Below are positions 56,527-64,000 of a DNA stretch of 64,000 nt, in pieces. Positions within the stretch are counted from its first letter, which is position 1, and every line of letters begins with the position of its first letter. Location of the stretch: the NCBI GenBank assembly GCA_013426805.1, contig JACDZG010000017.1:1-64000 (forward strand), in the 5' to 3' direction. The stretch is from Chromatiaceae bacterium. GTDB taxonomy: Bacteria; Pseudomonadota; Gammaproteobacteria; Chromatiales; Chromatiaceae. A program made the translations under genes and the position numbers. The notes under the pieces were generated by a model. That model saw nothing but the letters and a program-made list of their open reading frames with translations, was not told the DNA's origin and did no database searches.

Positions 56527-56580
56527 TAGGGGCGACTAAAGTCGCCCCTACACGTCGGTACATCGTTTCCCGGAAATCAC
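56527..56580. repeat. 3'-end palindromic element, copy 2
   Basis: TTAGGGGCGACTAAAGTCGC and CCCTA form a palindrome (56527-56550), followed by the GTTTCCCGGAAATCAC part that also occurs after maeB. On the minus strand the GTGATTTCC part overlaps the trhP stop codon, so the element sits at the gene's 3' end in the same relative orientation as copy 1 after maeB. Confidence 0.65.
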
Positions 56581-57959
56581 GTTATCTTTTCGTCCTTTTC
56601 CAGATAACGCGTCAGCAGCCCCATACCGCCATCGCCGCCGACCCGCGGAATGCACACCCGCCACCCGGCCCCAGGCGCGACGGTCAGGGGCTCACCCTCC
56701 AGGGTCTGCATCTGTTCGAGGCGGAAACGCCGGTTCCCCGCCGGGGTGAGCAGATGCAGGTCATCGCCCACGGCGAAGCGGTTCTTGACCTCAATCGCCA
56801 GCCAATCCGGGCGCGTCGCCGTGTCCGGCGCCATGACCTCACCGACAAAGATCTCCCGATCGGTCCGGGAAACACCATCGGCATAGTTCTGGATCTCGGC
56901 CGCGGCATGGCGGCGGTAAAAGCCTTCCGTGTAGCCGCGGTTAGCCAGGCCCTCCAGTTCGGCGAGCAGTTCCGGGCGGAAACCGCGTCCGTCGCAGGCG
57001 TCGTCGATCGCCGCCCGATAGACCTGGGCGGTCCGCGCGGCGTAATAGTGTGACTTGGTGCGGCCCTCGATCTTCAGGCAGTCGATGCCCATGGCCACCA
57101 GCCGATCGACATGGGCTACCGCCCGCAGGTCGCGGGCGTTCAGGATGTAGGTGCCGTGCTCGTCCTCGAAGATCGGCATGGTGTCACCGGGCCGCTTGCC
57201 CTCGGTGAGCAGATAGACGGCATCCGCCCGCGGGTGCCGCGCCTGACCGCCGCCGCACTGCCCCGCCTGATCCGCCGGGACATCGGCCAATGCATCGTCC
57301 ACCGCGGCCGACGCACCCAACTGGTATTCCCAGCGGCAGGCGTTGGTACAAGATCCCTGATTGGCGTCACGGTGGTTGAAATACCCCGAGAGCAGGCAGC
57401 GCCCGGAGTACGCGATGCACAGCGCGCCATGCACGAAGACTTCCAACTCGGTGGTGGGGCAGGCGGCGCGGATCTCGGCGATCTCATCCAGGGACAGCTC
57501 GCGGGACAGGATCACACGGGTGACGCCCTGGGCGGCCCAGAAGCGCACGGCGGCGGCATTGACGGTATTGGCCTGCACCGACAAATGGATGGGCATGTCC
57601 GGCCAGCGCTCACGCACCAATAGGATCAGCCCCGGATCGGCCATGATCAGGGCGTCCGGACCCAGGGCCAGGATCGGCTCCATATCGGCGATGAAGGTGC
57701 GGACCTTGGCGCTGTGCGGCATCAGATTGGCGGCCAGGTAAAAGCGCCGGCCCAGGGCATGCGCCTCCTGGATACCCACGCCGATGGCCGCGGCGTCAAA
57801 GTCGTTGTTGCGCACCCGCAAACTGTAACGCGGCAGACCCGCGTAAACCGCGTCCGCCCCAAAGGCGAAGGCGTAGCGCAGATGGCGCAGGCTGCCGGCG
57901 GGCGAGAGGAGTTCCGGCCCGCGGCGCCCACCGTCAGCCGATCGCGGCGCGGGCGTCAT
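56577..57959 (-). CDS. trhP: tRNA 5-hydroxyuridine formation protein (peptidase U32 family, YegQ/TrhP)
   Basis: This 460-residue cytoplasmic protein belongs to the U32 family; YegQ/TrhP makes 5-hydroxyuridine at the wobble position of tRNAs using prephenate. Motifs seen are ELLSPAGSLRHLRYAFAFGA, DALIMADPGLI, IHLSVQANTVN and ELEVFVHGALCIAYSGRCLL with SGYFNHRDANQGSC, the U32 signature with cluster cysteines. The insertion around residues 218-245 (PADQAGQCGGGQARHPRADA) is somewhat unusual. It stands alone on the minus strand. Confidence 0.88.
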   Translation of the reverse strand: MTPAPRSADGGRRGPELLSPAGSLRHLRYAFAFGADAVYAGLPRYSLRVRNNDFDAAAIGVGIQEAHALGRRFYLAANLMPHSAKVRTFIADMEPILALGPDALIMADPGLILLVRERWPDMPIHLSVQANTVNAAAVRFWAAQGVTRVILSRELSLDEIAEIRAACPTTELEVFVHGALCIAYSGRCLLSGYFNHRDANQGSCTNACRWEYQLGASAAVDDALADVPADQAGQCGGGQARHPRADAVYLLTEGKRPGDTMPIFEDEHGTYILNARDLRAVAHVDRLVAMGIDCLKIEGRTKSHYYAARTAQVYRAAIDDACDGRGFRPELLAELEGLANRGYTEGFYRRHAAAEIQNYADGVSRTDREIFVGEVMAPDTATRPDWLAIEVKNRFAVGDDLHLLTPAGNRRFRLEQMQTLEGEPLTVAPGAGWRVCIPRVGGDGGMGLLTRYLEKDEKIT

Positions 57960-58036
57960 TCGGCCGGACCAGGATCGCTCGCCGTCGACGCAGCCCTGTG
58001 TCTAGGTGCATTCATGAGCGCAGCCCGGCCCCCTGC

Positions 58037-59206
58037 TCAGTGCAACTCGGCATCGAAGGTCAGCGTCTCATCGGCGCCGATGAGCGGCTTGCGCAAGACC
58101 TCGACCTGGACCCGCTGACCCGGCAGGGCGTCGAGCAGGGCGATGCGGATATCGGCATAGCTGCTGATCGGCTGCTCGCCGACCCGCACGATGCGGTCGC
58201 CCTCTTTGACGCCGGCCGCCTTGGCCCCGCTGTCCTCGGAAAATCCCTGGATTTCCAGGCCCTGGTCACCGACCTCGGGGTTCAACATCACCCCGAGCAT
58301 CCCCGACGGCGGCAGCTCGACCGGTCGCGGAAACAGCAGATAGTCCGCCGCGGCCGGGTCGAGTTCACGCTGGTTGGCGTTCAGCAGGCTGACGGCGGAC
58401 ACCGGCTGCCGCCGCAACAGCCGTTTGGGAATCCCCTGACCGTACTCCAGATGCCCGGCGCCGGCCAACACCACCAGGGTCTGCTGCGGGTGCTCCTGGA
58501 GATAACGGGCGGCGCGCTCGGCCATGCCCTCGTCCCACAGGAGCTGTACCTCGATGAACCGCTCGAACGATTTCTTGTCCGGCATCGGATGCTGGTCGAA
58601 CACCGCTTTCACCCGCGTCTGGTAGGCGGTATCCGACCGGTCGATCTCGGCGGGGACGCGCGCCCGCTCCTGGGGGTCGAGGCCGTCGATGCCGACCTCG
58701 CCGACGCGTTTGGTCAACGCGGAGTCGAGATTCAAGGCGATCACCGGAATCCGGTGTTCCCGCGCGAACCGCAGGATCGGCCGATAGAGACGGTAGTCAT
58801 AGCGCCAGCGGTCGAAATACTCGGTCTGGCGCAGGAAGGCGGCCTCATCGATCGCCCCGTTGATGTAGGCGTCGACGACCGACTGGTACGGCTGCTGAAA
58901 GAACTCCATGCCGATCGCGACCTCCTTGCCGCGCGCTTTCAGACCCTGGATCACCTTGAGTTGGTTGAGATGATCCTCGTAGCGGTCGTGGCTTTCACCG
59001 ACGAACACCACACGCCGGTCGGCGATGGCATCGAGCAGCTGCTCCAGGTTGGTGAGCGTGCGCGGATCGAGCACCCGGGTCGGCGTGTCGACTGGAACCG
59101 CGGCGCCCGCCGCCGCCGCTGCGGGTGCGTCCGCCGCCGAAACTGCGACATGAGTGCCAAGCACGAGCGCCAGAGTCAAGGGAAGAATCGATCGACAAGC
59201 GGCCAC
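58037..59206 (-). CDS. ChaN/Tiki-like protein with PDZ domain
   Basis: From the GTG at 59206 the product has 389 residues with a signal peptide (SILPLTLALVLGTHVAVSA). The ChaN domain (RRVVFVGESHDRYEDHLNQL, VAIGMEFFQQPYQSV, LNLDSALTKRVGEVGI, LVVLAGAGHLEYGQGIP) belongs to the TIKI/ChaN superfamily, some members of which bind haem. The C-terminal ~90 residues form a PDZ-like domain (GMLGVMLN, AAGVKEGDRIVRVGEQPISS). The GTG lies six bases after GAGG; an ATG at 59266 is possible. It is divergent from the M1 peptidase gene. An envelope role is likely. Confidence 0.8.
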   Translation of the reverse strand: MAACRSILPLTLALVLGTHVAVSAADAPAAAAAGAAVPVDTPTRVLDPRTLTNLEQLLDAIADRRVVFVGESHDRYEDHLNQLKVIQGLKARGKEVAIGMEFFQQPYQSVVDAYINGAIDEAAFLRQTEYFDRWRYDYRLYRPILRFAREHRIPVIALNLDSALTKRVGEVGIDGLDPQERARVPAEIDRSDTAYQTRVKAVFDQHPMPDKKSFERFIEVQLLWDEGMAERAARYLQEHPQQTLVVLAGAGHLEYGQGIPKRLLRRQPVSAVSLLNANQRELDPAAADYLLFPRPVELPPSGMLGVMLNPEVGDQGLEIQGFSEDSGAKAAGVKEGDRIVRVGEQPISSYADIRIALLDALPGQRVQVEVLRKPLIGADETLTFDAELH

Positions 59207-59335
59207 GGCAATCCTCGCTGGTATTGGCCCAAGCCGGGCCGCGTTATCATAAGCCAATTCGGTCATGGCGCCAGAGGATGGACCAAGGCCGCCGACCGCC
59301 GCCAACCCGCCACCTGCACGAGCCCCCAGACCCCG

Positions 59336-61471
59336 ATGCGCAAACTTCTCCGCCTCACCCTGCTGCCGATCGTGCTCAGCAGCCTCCTGCTGCCACTGTG
59401 CGTGCTGGCCGACCTGCCGGTCGTCGGTCATGAGATCGCGGCGGTCGTCGACCCGGCGTCCGGCCAACTGACCGTCACCGATCGACTCACCCTCCCGCCC
59501 GGCCGCGACACCGTCGACCTGGTGCTGCACACCGGCCTGTCGCCGCGCGTCGCGCCGGACCAAGGGACGTTGGAAGTCCTGGGGCAGGATGCGCATCTGG
59601 AGGCTCTGCGGCTGCGCCTGGCCCCCGCGGCCGGCGGCAGCGCGACCCTCACTTACGGCGGCACCATCCGCCATGCGCTGACGACCGTCAGCGAAGGCAT
59701 GGGCCGCGAGCAGCAGACGACCGTCGGCACCATCGGGCCGGACGGGGTCTTTCTCGACGGCGGCAGCGGCTGGTACCCACGGATGCCGGGCACACTGCAA
59801 CGTTTCACGCTGCGGGTCAGCCTGCCCGCGGGCTGGCAGGCCGTCTCTCAAGGCGCCGGACCGGGCACCGAGCGTGATATGGGCTCCGCCTGGGCCGAAA
59901 CCCAACCCCAGGACGATATCTATCTGATCGCCGCCCCCTTCACACTCTATCGCGACCAAGGTGCCGCACCGCAGCAGGAAGCCGAAGCCCAGGTCTGGCT
60001 GCGCACGCCCGACGCGCCACTGGCCGCCGGCTACCTCGCCGCCACGCGGGAGTATCTGGATCTCTACAGCCGGCTCATCGGCCCCTACCCCTACGCCAAG
60101 TTCGCCCTGGTCGAGAACTTCTGGGAGACCGGCTACGGCATGCCCTCCTTTACCCTGCTCGGCCCGCAGGTTATCCGGCTGCCGTTCATCATCACCTCCT
60201 CTTATCCCCATGAGGTGCTGCACAATTGGTGGGGCAACGGCGTCTATGTCAACTACCAGGGCGGCAACTGGAGCGAAGGGCTCACCGCCTATCTGGCGGA
60301 TCACCTGATGAAGGAACGCGAGGGTCAGGGTGCCGCCTATCGCCGCGACAGCCTCGCCGCCTTCGCCGACTCTGTGCGTACCGGAGCCGACTTCCCGCTC
60401 ATTGCGTTCCGCGGACGCCATGGCGCGGCCAGTCAGGCGATCGGCTACGGTAAAGCCGCCATGGTCTTTCATAATCTGCGCATCCAGTTGGGCGACGCGG
60501 TCTTCGTCCAGGGGCTGCAACGCTTCTACACCGATAACCGCTTTCGCGTCGCCGGCTATCCGCAACTGCGCAGCGCCTTCGAGACGGTGTCCGGCCACGA
60601 TCTCAGCACCTATTTTACCGCCTGGACCACCCGCACCGGAGCGCCGCGCCTGGCCTTGTCCGCGGTCCGGTCCGAGCCGCTGGGGAACGGCTACCGGGTC
60701 AGCGGCCGGGTCGCGCAGACGCAGCGGCAGGCCCCCTACCCCTTCGCGGTTCCGGTGGTGGTTCACTTGACCGATGGAACACCGCGGCAAACCCTGGTCA
60801 CGCTCACTGGGCGCGACGCCGACTTCACCATCGAACTGCCCGCCGCCCCGCTCCGCGTCGCCCTGGACCCGGAATTCGACAGCTTCAGGACCCTGGAGGC
60901 GGGAGAGTCAGCGGTCTCCCTGGGCGGGCTGTTCGGCGCCGCGCAGGGTCTGATCCTGCTCCCCGGTGCCGCACCGCCCGACCTGCTTGAGGCCTATCGC
61001 GCCCTGGCCGCCGAGTGGCAGCGCGGTCACGCGGGCTGGGAAATCGCCCTGGACAGCGATCACCCGGCGCTCCCGACCGACCAGCCGGCGTGGCTGCTGG
61101 GCTGGGAGAACCGTCATCTCGGCGCCTTCGCCGCGGGCAGTCAGGGCTTCAGCCTGGACCCGGCAGCGCGGGCCCTGAACATCGCCGGGGCGGCCGTGGA
61201 CACCGCCGACGCCAGCCTGGCACTCACGCGCCAACGCGGCGATCAGGCGCTCGGCTGGGTCGCGACAACCGACGCCGCGGCGGTGCCCGGACTGACCCGC
61301 AAGCTCCCCCATTACGGCAAGTACGGCTATCTGGTCTTCACCGGGACGGCGCCCGACAACCGACAGAAGGGCCAATGGCCGCCCGGCGATTCCCCCCTGG
61401 CCCACTGGTTCGGCGAGGCGCGCCCCGAACTCACACCCGTGCCGCGATCAAGCCTGGCGGAGCCCCGTTAG
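59336..61471 (+). CDS. M1 family metallo-aminopeptidase, secreted
   Basis: The protein has 711 residues from the ATG at 59336, with a signal peptide (LLRLTLLPIVLSSLLLPLC). The zinc site is H292-E-x-x-H296 in SYPHEVLHNWWGN with the third ligand E314 in NWSEGLTAY, exactly 18 residues later, as in M1 peptidases. After ~500 come beta-rich and C-terminal domains of unknown role. The substrate is not evident. A long upstream in-frame extension lies antisense to the ChaN-like gene and is not used. Confidence 0.85.
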   Translation: MRKLLRLTLLPIVLSSLLLPLCVLADLPVVGHEIAAVVDPASGQLTVTDRLTLPPGRDTVDLVLHTGLSPRVAPDQGTLEVLGQDAHLEALRLRLAPAAGGSATLTYGGTIRHALTTVSEGMGREQQTTVGTIGPDGVFLDGGSGWYPRMPGTLQRFTLRVSLPAGWQAVSQGAGPGTERDMGSAWAETQPQDDIYLIAAPFTLYRDQGAAPQQEAEAQVWLRTPDAPLAAGYLAATREYLDLYSRLIGPYPYAKFALVENFWETGYGMPSFTLLGPQVIRLPFIITSSYPHEVLHNWWGNGVYVNYQGGNWSEGLTAYLADHLMKEREGQGAAYRRDSLAAFADSVRTGADFPLIAFRGRHGAASQAIGYGKAAMVFHNLRIQLGDAVFVQGLQRFYTDNRFRVAGYPQLRSAFETVSGHDLSTYFTAWTTRTGAPRLALSAVRSEPLGNGYRVSGRVAQTQRQAPYPFAVPVVVHLTDGTPRQTLVTLTGRDADFTIELPAAPLRVALDPEFDSFRTLEAGESAVSLGGLFGAAQGLILLPGAAPPDLLEAYRALAAEWQRGHAGWEIALDSDHPALPTDQPAWLLGWENRHLGAFAAGSQGFSLDPAARALNIAGAAVDTADASLALTRQRGDQALGWVATTDAAAVPGLTRKLPHYGKYGYLVFTGTAPDNRQKGQWPPGDSPLAHWFGEARPELTPVPRSSLAEPR

Positions 61472-61785
61472 CAGCCGATCCGGCGGCGTGCGGCTCTGCC
61501 GGTTGGCGGAAGGTCCGCGGAGATCCGCCGGCCGGGGGCTCAACCGAGCAGTGACGGTTGGCACCGGTATTCCTACTAAAACACTCTGTAATGACCATGT
61601 ACTGAACAGAGTATTACTTGAGCTTTTCTTGGTCCGCACCCATCCTTGGTTCCGTAGGCATGAGGGGCAAAGGGAAAACAGGTCGATATCTGTCGAGCGG
61701 CAAGTCAGCCGCTCAGTCAGACACCTGAAATGAACAGGCTTTGCCCATGTTAAGAAGCAAACACCAACCAACCGAGGATAGCGCA
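61472..61785. other. Intergenic region before the small membrane protein
   Basis: About 310 bp without a supported gene. The middle part (61570-61700) is less GC-rich and should hold the promoter of the following small gene, but I could not fix its boxes. Confidence 0.35.
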
Positions 61786-61962
61786 ATGAGCAACGAGACA
61801 CTCCGTTCCAAGGATCGTCAGGCCTTCTGGTTCATCGTCGCCATCAGCCTGGCACCGCTGATTCCCTACGCCTTGCGCGGCCCGAGCGAGCAAGCGGCGG
61901 TCGGCACGGACCTGATGGGCGCGGCGCAGCCGGCCGTCATCGCCCCGGCAATGGCATCTTGA
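61786..61962 (+). CDS. Small single-pass membrane protein (58 aa)
   Basis: An ATG six bases after GAGGA starts a 58-codon frame with a charged N-terminus (SNETLRSKDRQ), one hydrophobic helix (AFWFIVAISLAPLIPYAL) and a short polar-to-hydrophobic tail. It has a good ribosome binding site and ends before a strong terminator, so a real small protein is plausible. No family is recognised. Confidence 0.5.
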   Translation: MSNETLRSKDRQAFWFIVAISLAPLIPYALRGPSEQAAVGTDLMGAAQPAVIAPAMAS

Positions 61963-62051
61963 AGTCAAGCACTCGCGACCGACCGGCCTGATGGGGCGGT
62001 CGGCTCGCGGGCAGTCCCAGCCTGAAACAAGCGATCAGATAGAGAGAAACA

Positions 62052-62078
62052 AAAACAGGGCCATAGGCCCTGTTTTTT
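62052..62078. terminator. Bidirectional terminator
   Basis: AAACAGGGCC (62052-62061) and GGCCCTGTTT (62065-62074) form a perfect 10-bp hairpin with a three-base loop. T runs follow on both strands, so it can end both the small membrane gene on plus and dnaJ on minus. Confidence 0.85.
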
Positions 62079-62108
62079 TAGCAAATCGCATACCGCACTG
62101 GGCGCGGT

Positions 62109-63239
62109 TTAAAAACCCATGCGCTCGAAAAAGCTCTTGACCCCATCGAGCCAGGTCGACTCTTGCGGGCTGTGACGCGACCCGCCTTCCTGCATGCTCG
62201 TATCGAACTCGCGTAACAACTCTTTCTGGCGTTCGGTGAGATTGACCGGAGTCTCGACCAGCACCCGACAGATCAGATCGCCGACCACGCTGTCGCGCAC
62301 CGGCTTCACGCCCTTGCCGCGCACCCGGAACATCTGACCGGTCTGGGTGCCGGCGGGGATCTTGAGGCTGACCTTCCCGTCCAGGGTCGGGACCTCCATC
62401 TCACCCCCCAGGGCCGCCACCACGAAACCGATCGGCACCTCGCAATAGAGATGGCTATCCTCACGGGTGAAGATGGGATGCTCCTGCACCTGCACCTGGA
62501 CATAGAGATCGCCCGCGGACCCCCCATGCTCGCCGCGCTCACCCTCCCCGGCCAGCCGGATGCGATCACCCGTATCCACACCGGGCGGCACCTTGACCGA
62601 GAGCGTCTTGTCTTCCTGCAACCGGCCGCGCCCACGACAGTGAGGGCAGGCCTCCTCAATGATCTGACCTTTGCCCCGACACTGGGGGCAAGCCTGCTGG
62701 ATCGAGAAAAATCCCTGCTGCATCCGCACCTGGCCGGCGCCGCTGCAGGTCGGGCAGGTCTTGGGCTTGGTCCCCGGTTTGGCCCCGGAGCCGCCGCAGA
62801 ACTGGCATTCGACCAGCGTGGGAATGCGGATCTTGACGTCTTTGCCCGCGACCGCCTCCTCCAGTGTCAGGCTGAGGTCATAGCGCAAATCGGCCCCGCG
62901 ACCGGTGCGCCGACCGCCGCGCCCGCCGAAAATATCGCCGAAGACATCGCCGAAAATGTCCTGGAATGAACCGCCGGCGAAGTCACCAGGGCCGCCGAAC
63001 CCGCCGGCACCGGCCTCGACTCCGGCGTGGCCGAACTGATCATAGGCACTGCGCTTCTTGGCATCCGTCAGCACATCGTACGCCTGCTTGACCTCTTTGA
63101 ACTTGGCCTCGGCACCGGCGTCTCCGGTATTGCGGTCCGGGTGGTATTTCATGGCGAGACGCCGGAAGGCCTTCTTGACGTCGGCCTCGCTGGCGTTGCG
63201 CGCAACCCCCAGGACTTCGTAGTAATCGCGTTTGGGCAT
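62109..63239 (-). CDS. dnaJ: Chaperone protein DnaJ
   Basis: DnaJ stimulates the ATPase of DnaK and delivers unfolded proteins to it. The 376-residue protein has a J domain ([20 protein letters not shown], with HPD in KYHPDRN), a Gly/Phe-rich linker, four CxxCxGxG zinc repeats ([32 protein letters not shown]) and the C-terminal substrate-binding domains. It follows dnaK on the same strand after 179 bp. Confidence 0.97.
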   Translation of the reverse strand: MPKRDYYEVLGVARNASEADVKKAFRRLAMKYHPDRNTGDAGAEAKFKEVKQAYDVLTDAKKRSAYDQFGHAGVEAGAGGFGGPGDFAGGSFQDIFGDVFGDIFGGRGGRRTGRGADLRYDLSLTLEEAVAGKDVKIRIPTLVECQFCGGSGAKPGTKPKTCPTCSGAGQVRMQQGFFSIQQACPQCRGKGQIIEEACPHCRGRGRLQEDKTLSVKVPPGVDTGDRIRLAGEGERGEHGGSAGDLYVQVQVQEHPIFTREDSHLYCEVPIGFVVAALGGEMEVPTLDGKVSLKIPAGTQTGQMFRVRGKGVKPVRDSVVGDLICRVLVETPVNLTERQKELLREFDTSMQEGGSRHSPQESTWLDGVKSFFERMGF

Positions 63240-63418
63240 TAGCAGCAGTGGTCGGTAGTTAGTGGCTAGTGGTCAGTCGTGAGTGGTGAGTGGCTAGTGG
63301 TCGGTTGTTCATCGAGCGAGGCCTTTCGCCGCGACATGAACAACGCACGGACGATCCGCCCGCGCGCCGCAAATCAGCGATGACGATCCACTATCCACTA
63401 TCCACTATTCACTCATCA
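63240..63418. repeat. dnaK-dnaJ spacer with short tandem-like repeats
   Basis: The spacer contains several copies of TAGTGG/AGTGGTC-like units near 63250-63305 on plus, and CACTATC units (CCACTATCCACTATCCACTA) near 63390-63415. These simple repeats may form structures in the dnaK-dnaJ transcript. No gene is seen. Confidence 0.5.
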
Positions 63419-64000
63419 CTACTTCTTATCGTCCTTGACTTCTTCGAACTCGGCATCGACCACGTCGTCCTTGCCGCCGCCCCCCGCGGTCTTGGCACCG
63501 GCATCCTGGCCCGCCGCATCGGCGCCCGCGGCACCCGCCGCACCCTGCGCGTAGAGCCGCTCCGCCATCTTGGCGGAGGAGTCGCCCAGAGCCTTGGTGA
63601 GCGACTCGATGCGGTCCTTGTCCTCGCCCTTGATGGCCTCTTCCAGATCACGGATGGCGGACTCGATGCCGGACTTCTCGCCCGCTTCCATCTTGTCGCC
63701 TAGTTGCTCCATGGACTTGCGGCAAGAATGAACCATGCTGTCGGCGTGATTACGGGCCGAGACCAGTTCGTGGAAGCGGCGATCGTCTTCCGCATGCGCC
63801 TCCGCGTCCTTGACCATCTTGGCCACTTCCGCGTCGGAGAGTCCGGAGGACGCCTTGACGATGATCGACTGCTGCTTGCCGGTGGCCTTGTCTTTGGCCG
63901 AGACGTTCAGGATACCGTTGGCATCAATGTCGAATTTGACCTCGATCTGCGGCACGCCGCGCGGCGCCAGCGGGATGTCGCTGAGATCGAACCGTCCCAA
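63419..64000 (-). CDS. dnaK: Chaperone protein DnaK, C-terminal part (window edge)
   Basis: The 193 residues present are the end of the Hsp70 chaperone. They cover the substrate-binding beta-domain ([40 protein letters not shown]) and the helical lid, ending in the acidic tail [16 protein letters not shown]. The ATPase domain lies beyond the right edge of the window. dnaJ follows, the usual order. Confidence 0.96.
   Translation of the reverse strand: MGRFDLSDIPLAPRGVPQIEVKFDIDANGILNVSAKDKATGKQQSIIVKASSGLSDAEVAKMVKDAEAHAEDDRRFHELVSARNHADSMVHSCRKSMEQLGDKMEAGEKSGIESAIRDLEEAIKGEDKDRIESLTKALGDSSAKMAERLYAQGAAGAAGADAAGQDAGAKTAGGGGKDDVVDAEFEEVKDDKK

Noticed and set aside
57998-59335. N-terminal extension of the M1 peptidase frame (total 1157 codons)
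   Set aside because: The extension is antisense to the ChaN-like gene; the signal peptide and family start are at 59336.
59207-60790. N-terminal extension of the ChaN-like frame (total 917 codons)
   Set aside because: It is antisense to the M1 peptidase; a signal peptide and ribosome binding site mark the start at 59206.

Overview
The window is chromosomal DNA of a GC-rich gammaproteobacterium. The gene set (nuoA-N on one strand behind tpiA-secG-tRNA-Leu, smpB-ssrA, dapA-bamC, dnaK-dnaJ, maeB, trhP/yegQ) fits a purple-sulfur-type Chromatiales/Chromatiaceae relative. That placement is inferred from gene content and style; no marker gene such as 16S is present.

Layout. (1) 1-3.1 kb, minus strand: a light-repair operon of a DUF2256 protein, an FeS-type photolyase/cryptochrome (PhrB family) with a large in-frame internal deletion, an FAD-binding photolyase-like protein, and a DCC-family gene cut off after 25 residues. 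(2) 3.1-8.25 kb: accessory patch with a DUF4160/DUF2442-HTH toxin-antitoxin-like pair and a palindromic operator, fragments of Rpn-type nuclease, DUF433 and LuxR genes, repeated leader sequences, and one large protein joining a holin-like part, a lytic transglycosylase, a peptidoglycan-binding-like part and an SxGC domain. (3) 8.25-13.9 kb, minus strand: low-molecular-weight phosphotyrosine phosphatase, giant TPR protein, bamC, dapA. (4) 13.9-29.1 kb: complete 14-gene nuo operon (complex I) with a visible promoter. (5) 29.1-31.8 kb: tRNA-Leu(GAG), secG and tpiA on minus; smpB and tmRNA (ssrA) on plus.

(6) 31.8-49.6 kb is a defence island starting right after ssrA. In order: a two-gene cassette of a PD-(D/E)xK-like nuclease and a uracil-phosphoribosyltransferase-like protein (the best candidate for an undescribed system); a HEPN-like plus OST-HTH/LOTUS protein; a YwgA-like/HD-phosphohydrolase pair; then a long, decaying helicase / DUF1156 methyltransferase / DUF499 ATPase cluster (DISARM/BREX/Pgl-like logic). 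Between the core genes of that cluster sit a MazEF-type toxin-antitoxin, a Septu-like ATPase with a nine-G tract in its Walker A motif plus a truncated HNH partner, and a second ATPase/nuclease pair. The helicase and DUF499 genes carry frameshifts, deletions and a nonsense codon; the methyltransferase is intact.

(7) 49.6-52.8 kb: a PliI-type lysozyme inhibitor and maeB with a structured leader. (8) 52.8-56.6 kb: a repeat-rich patch with palindromes, a MITE-like element, a HicB-like antitoxin between direct repeats, a low-GC broken DUF4145 gene, an Uma2 nuclease and a DUF433 fragment. (9) 56.6-64 kb: trhP, a ChaN/PDZ protein divergent from an M1 aminopeptidase, a small membrane protein, dnaJ and the 3' part of dnaK.
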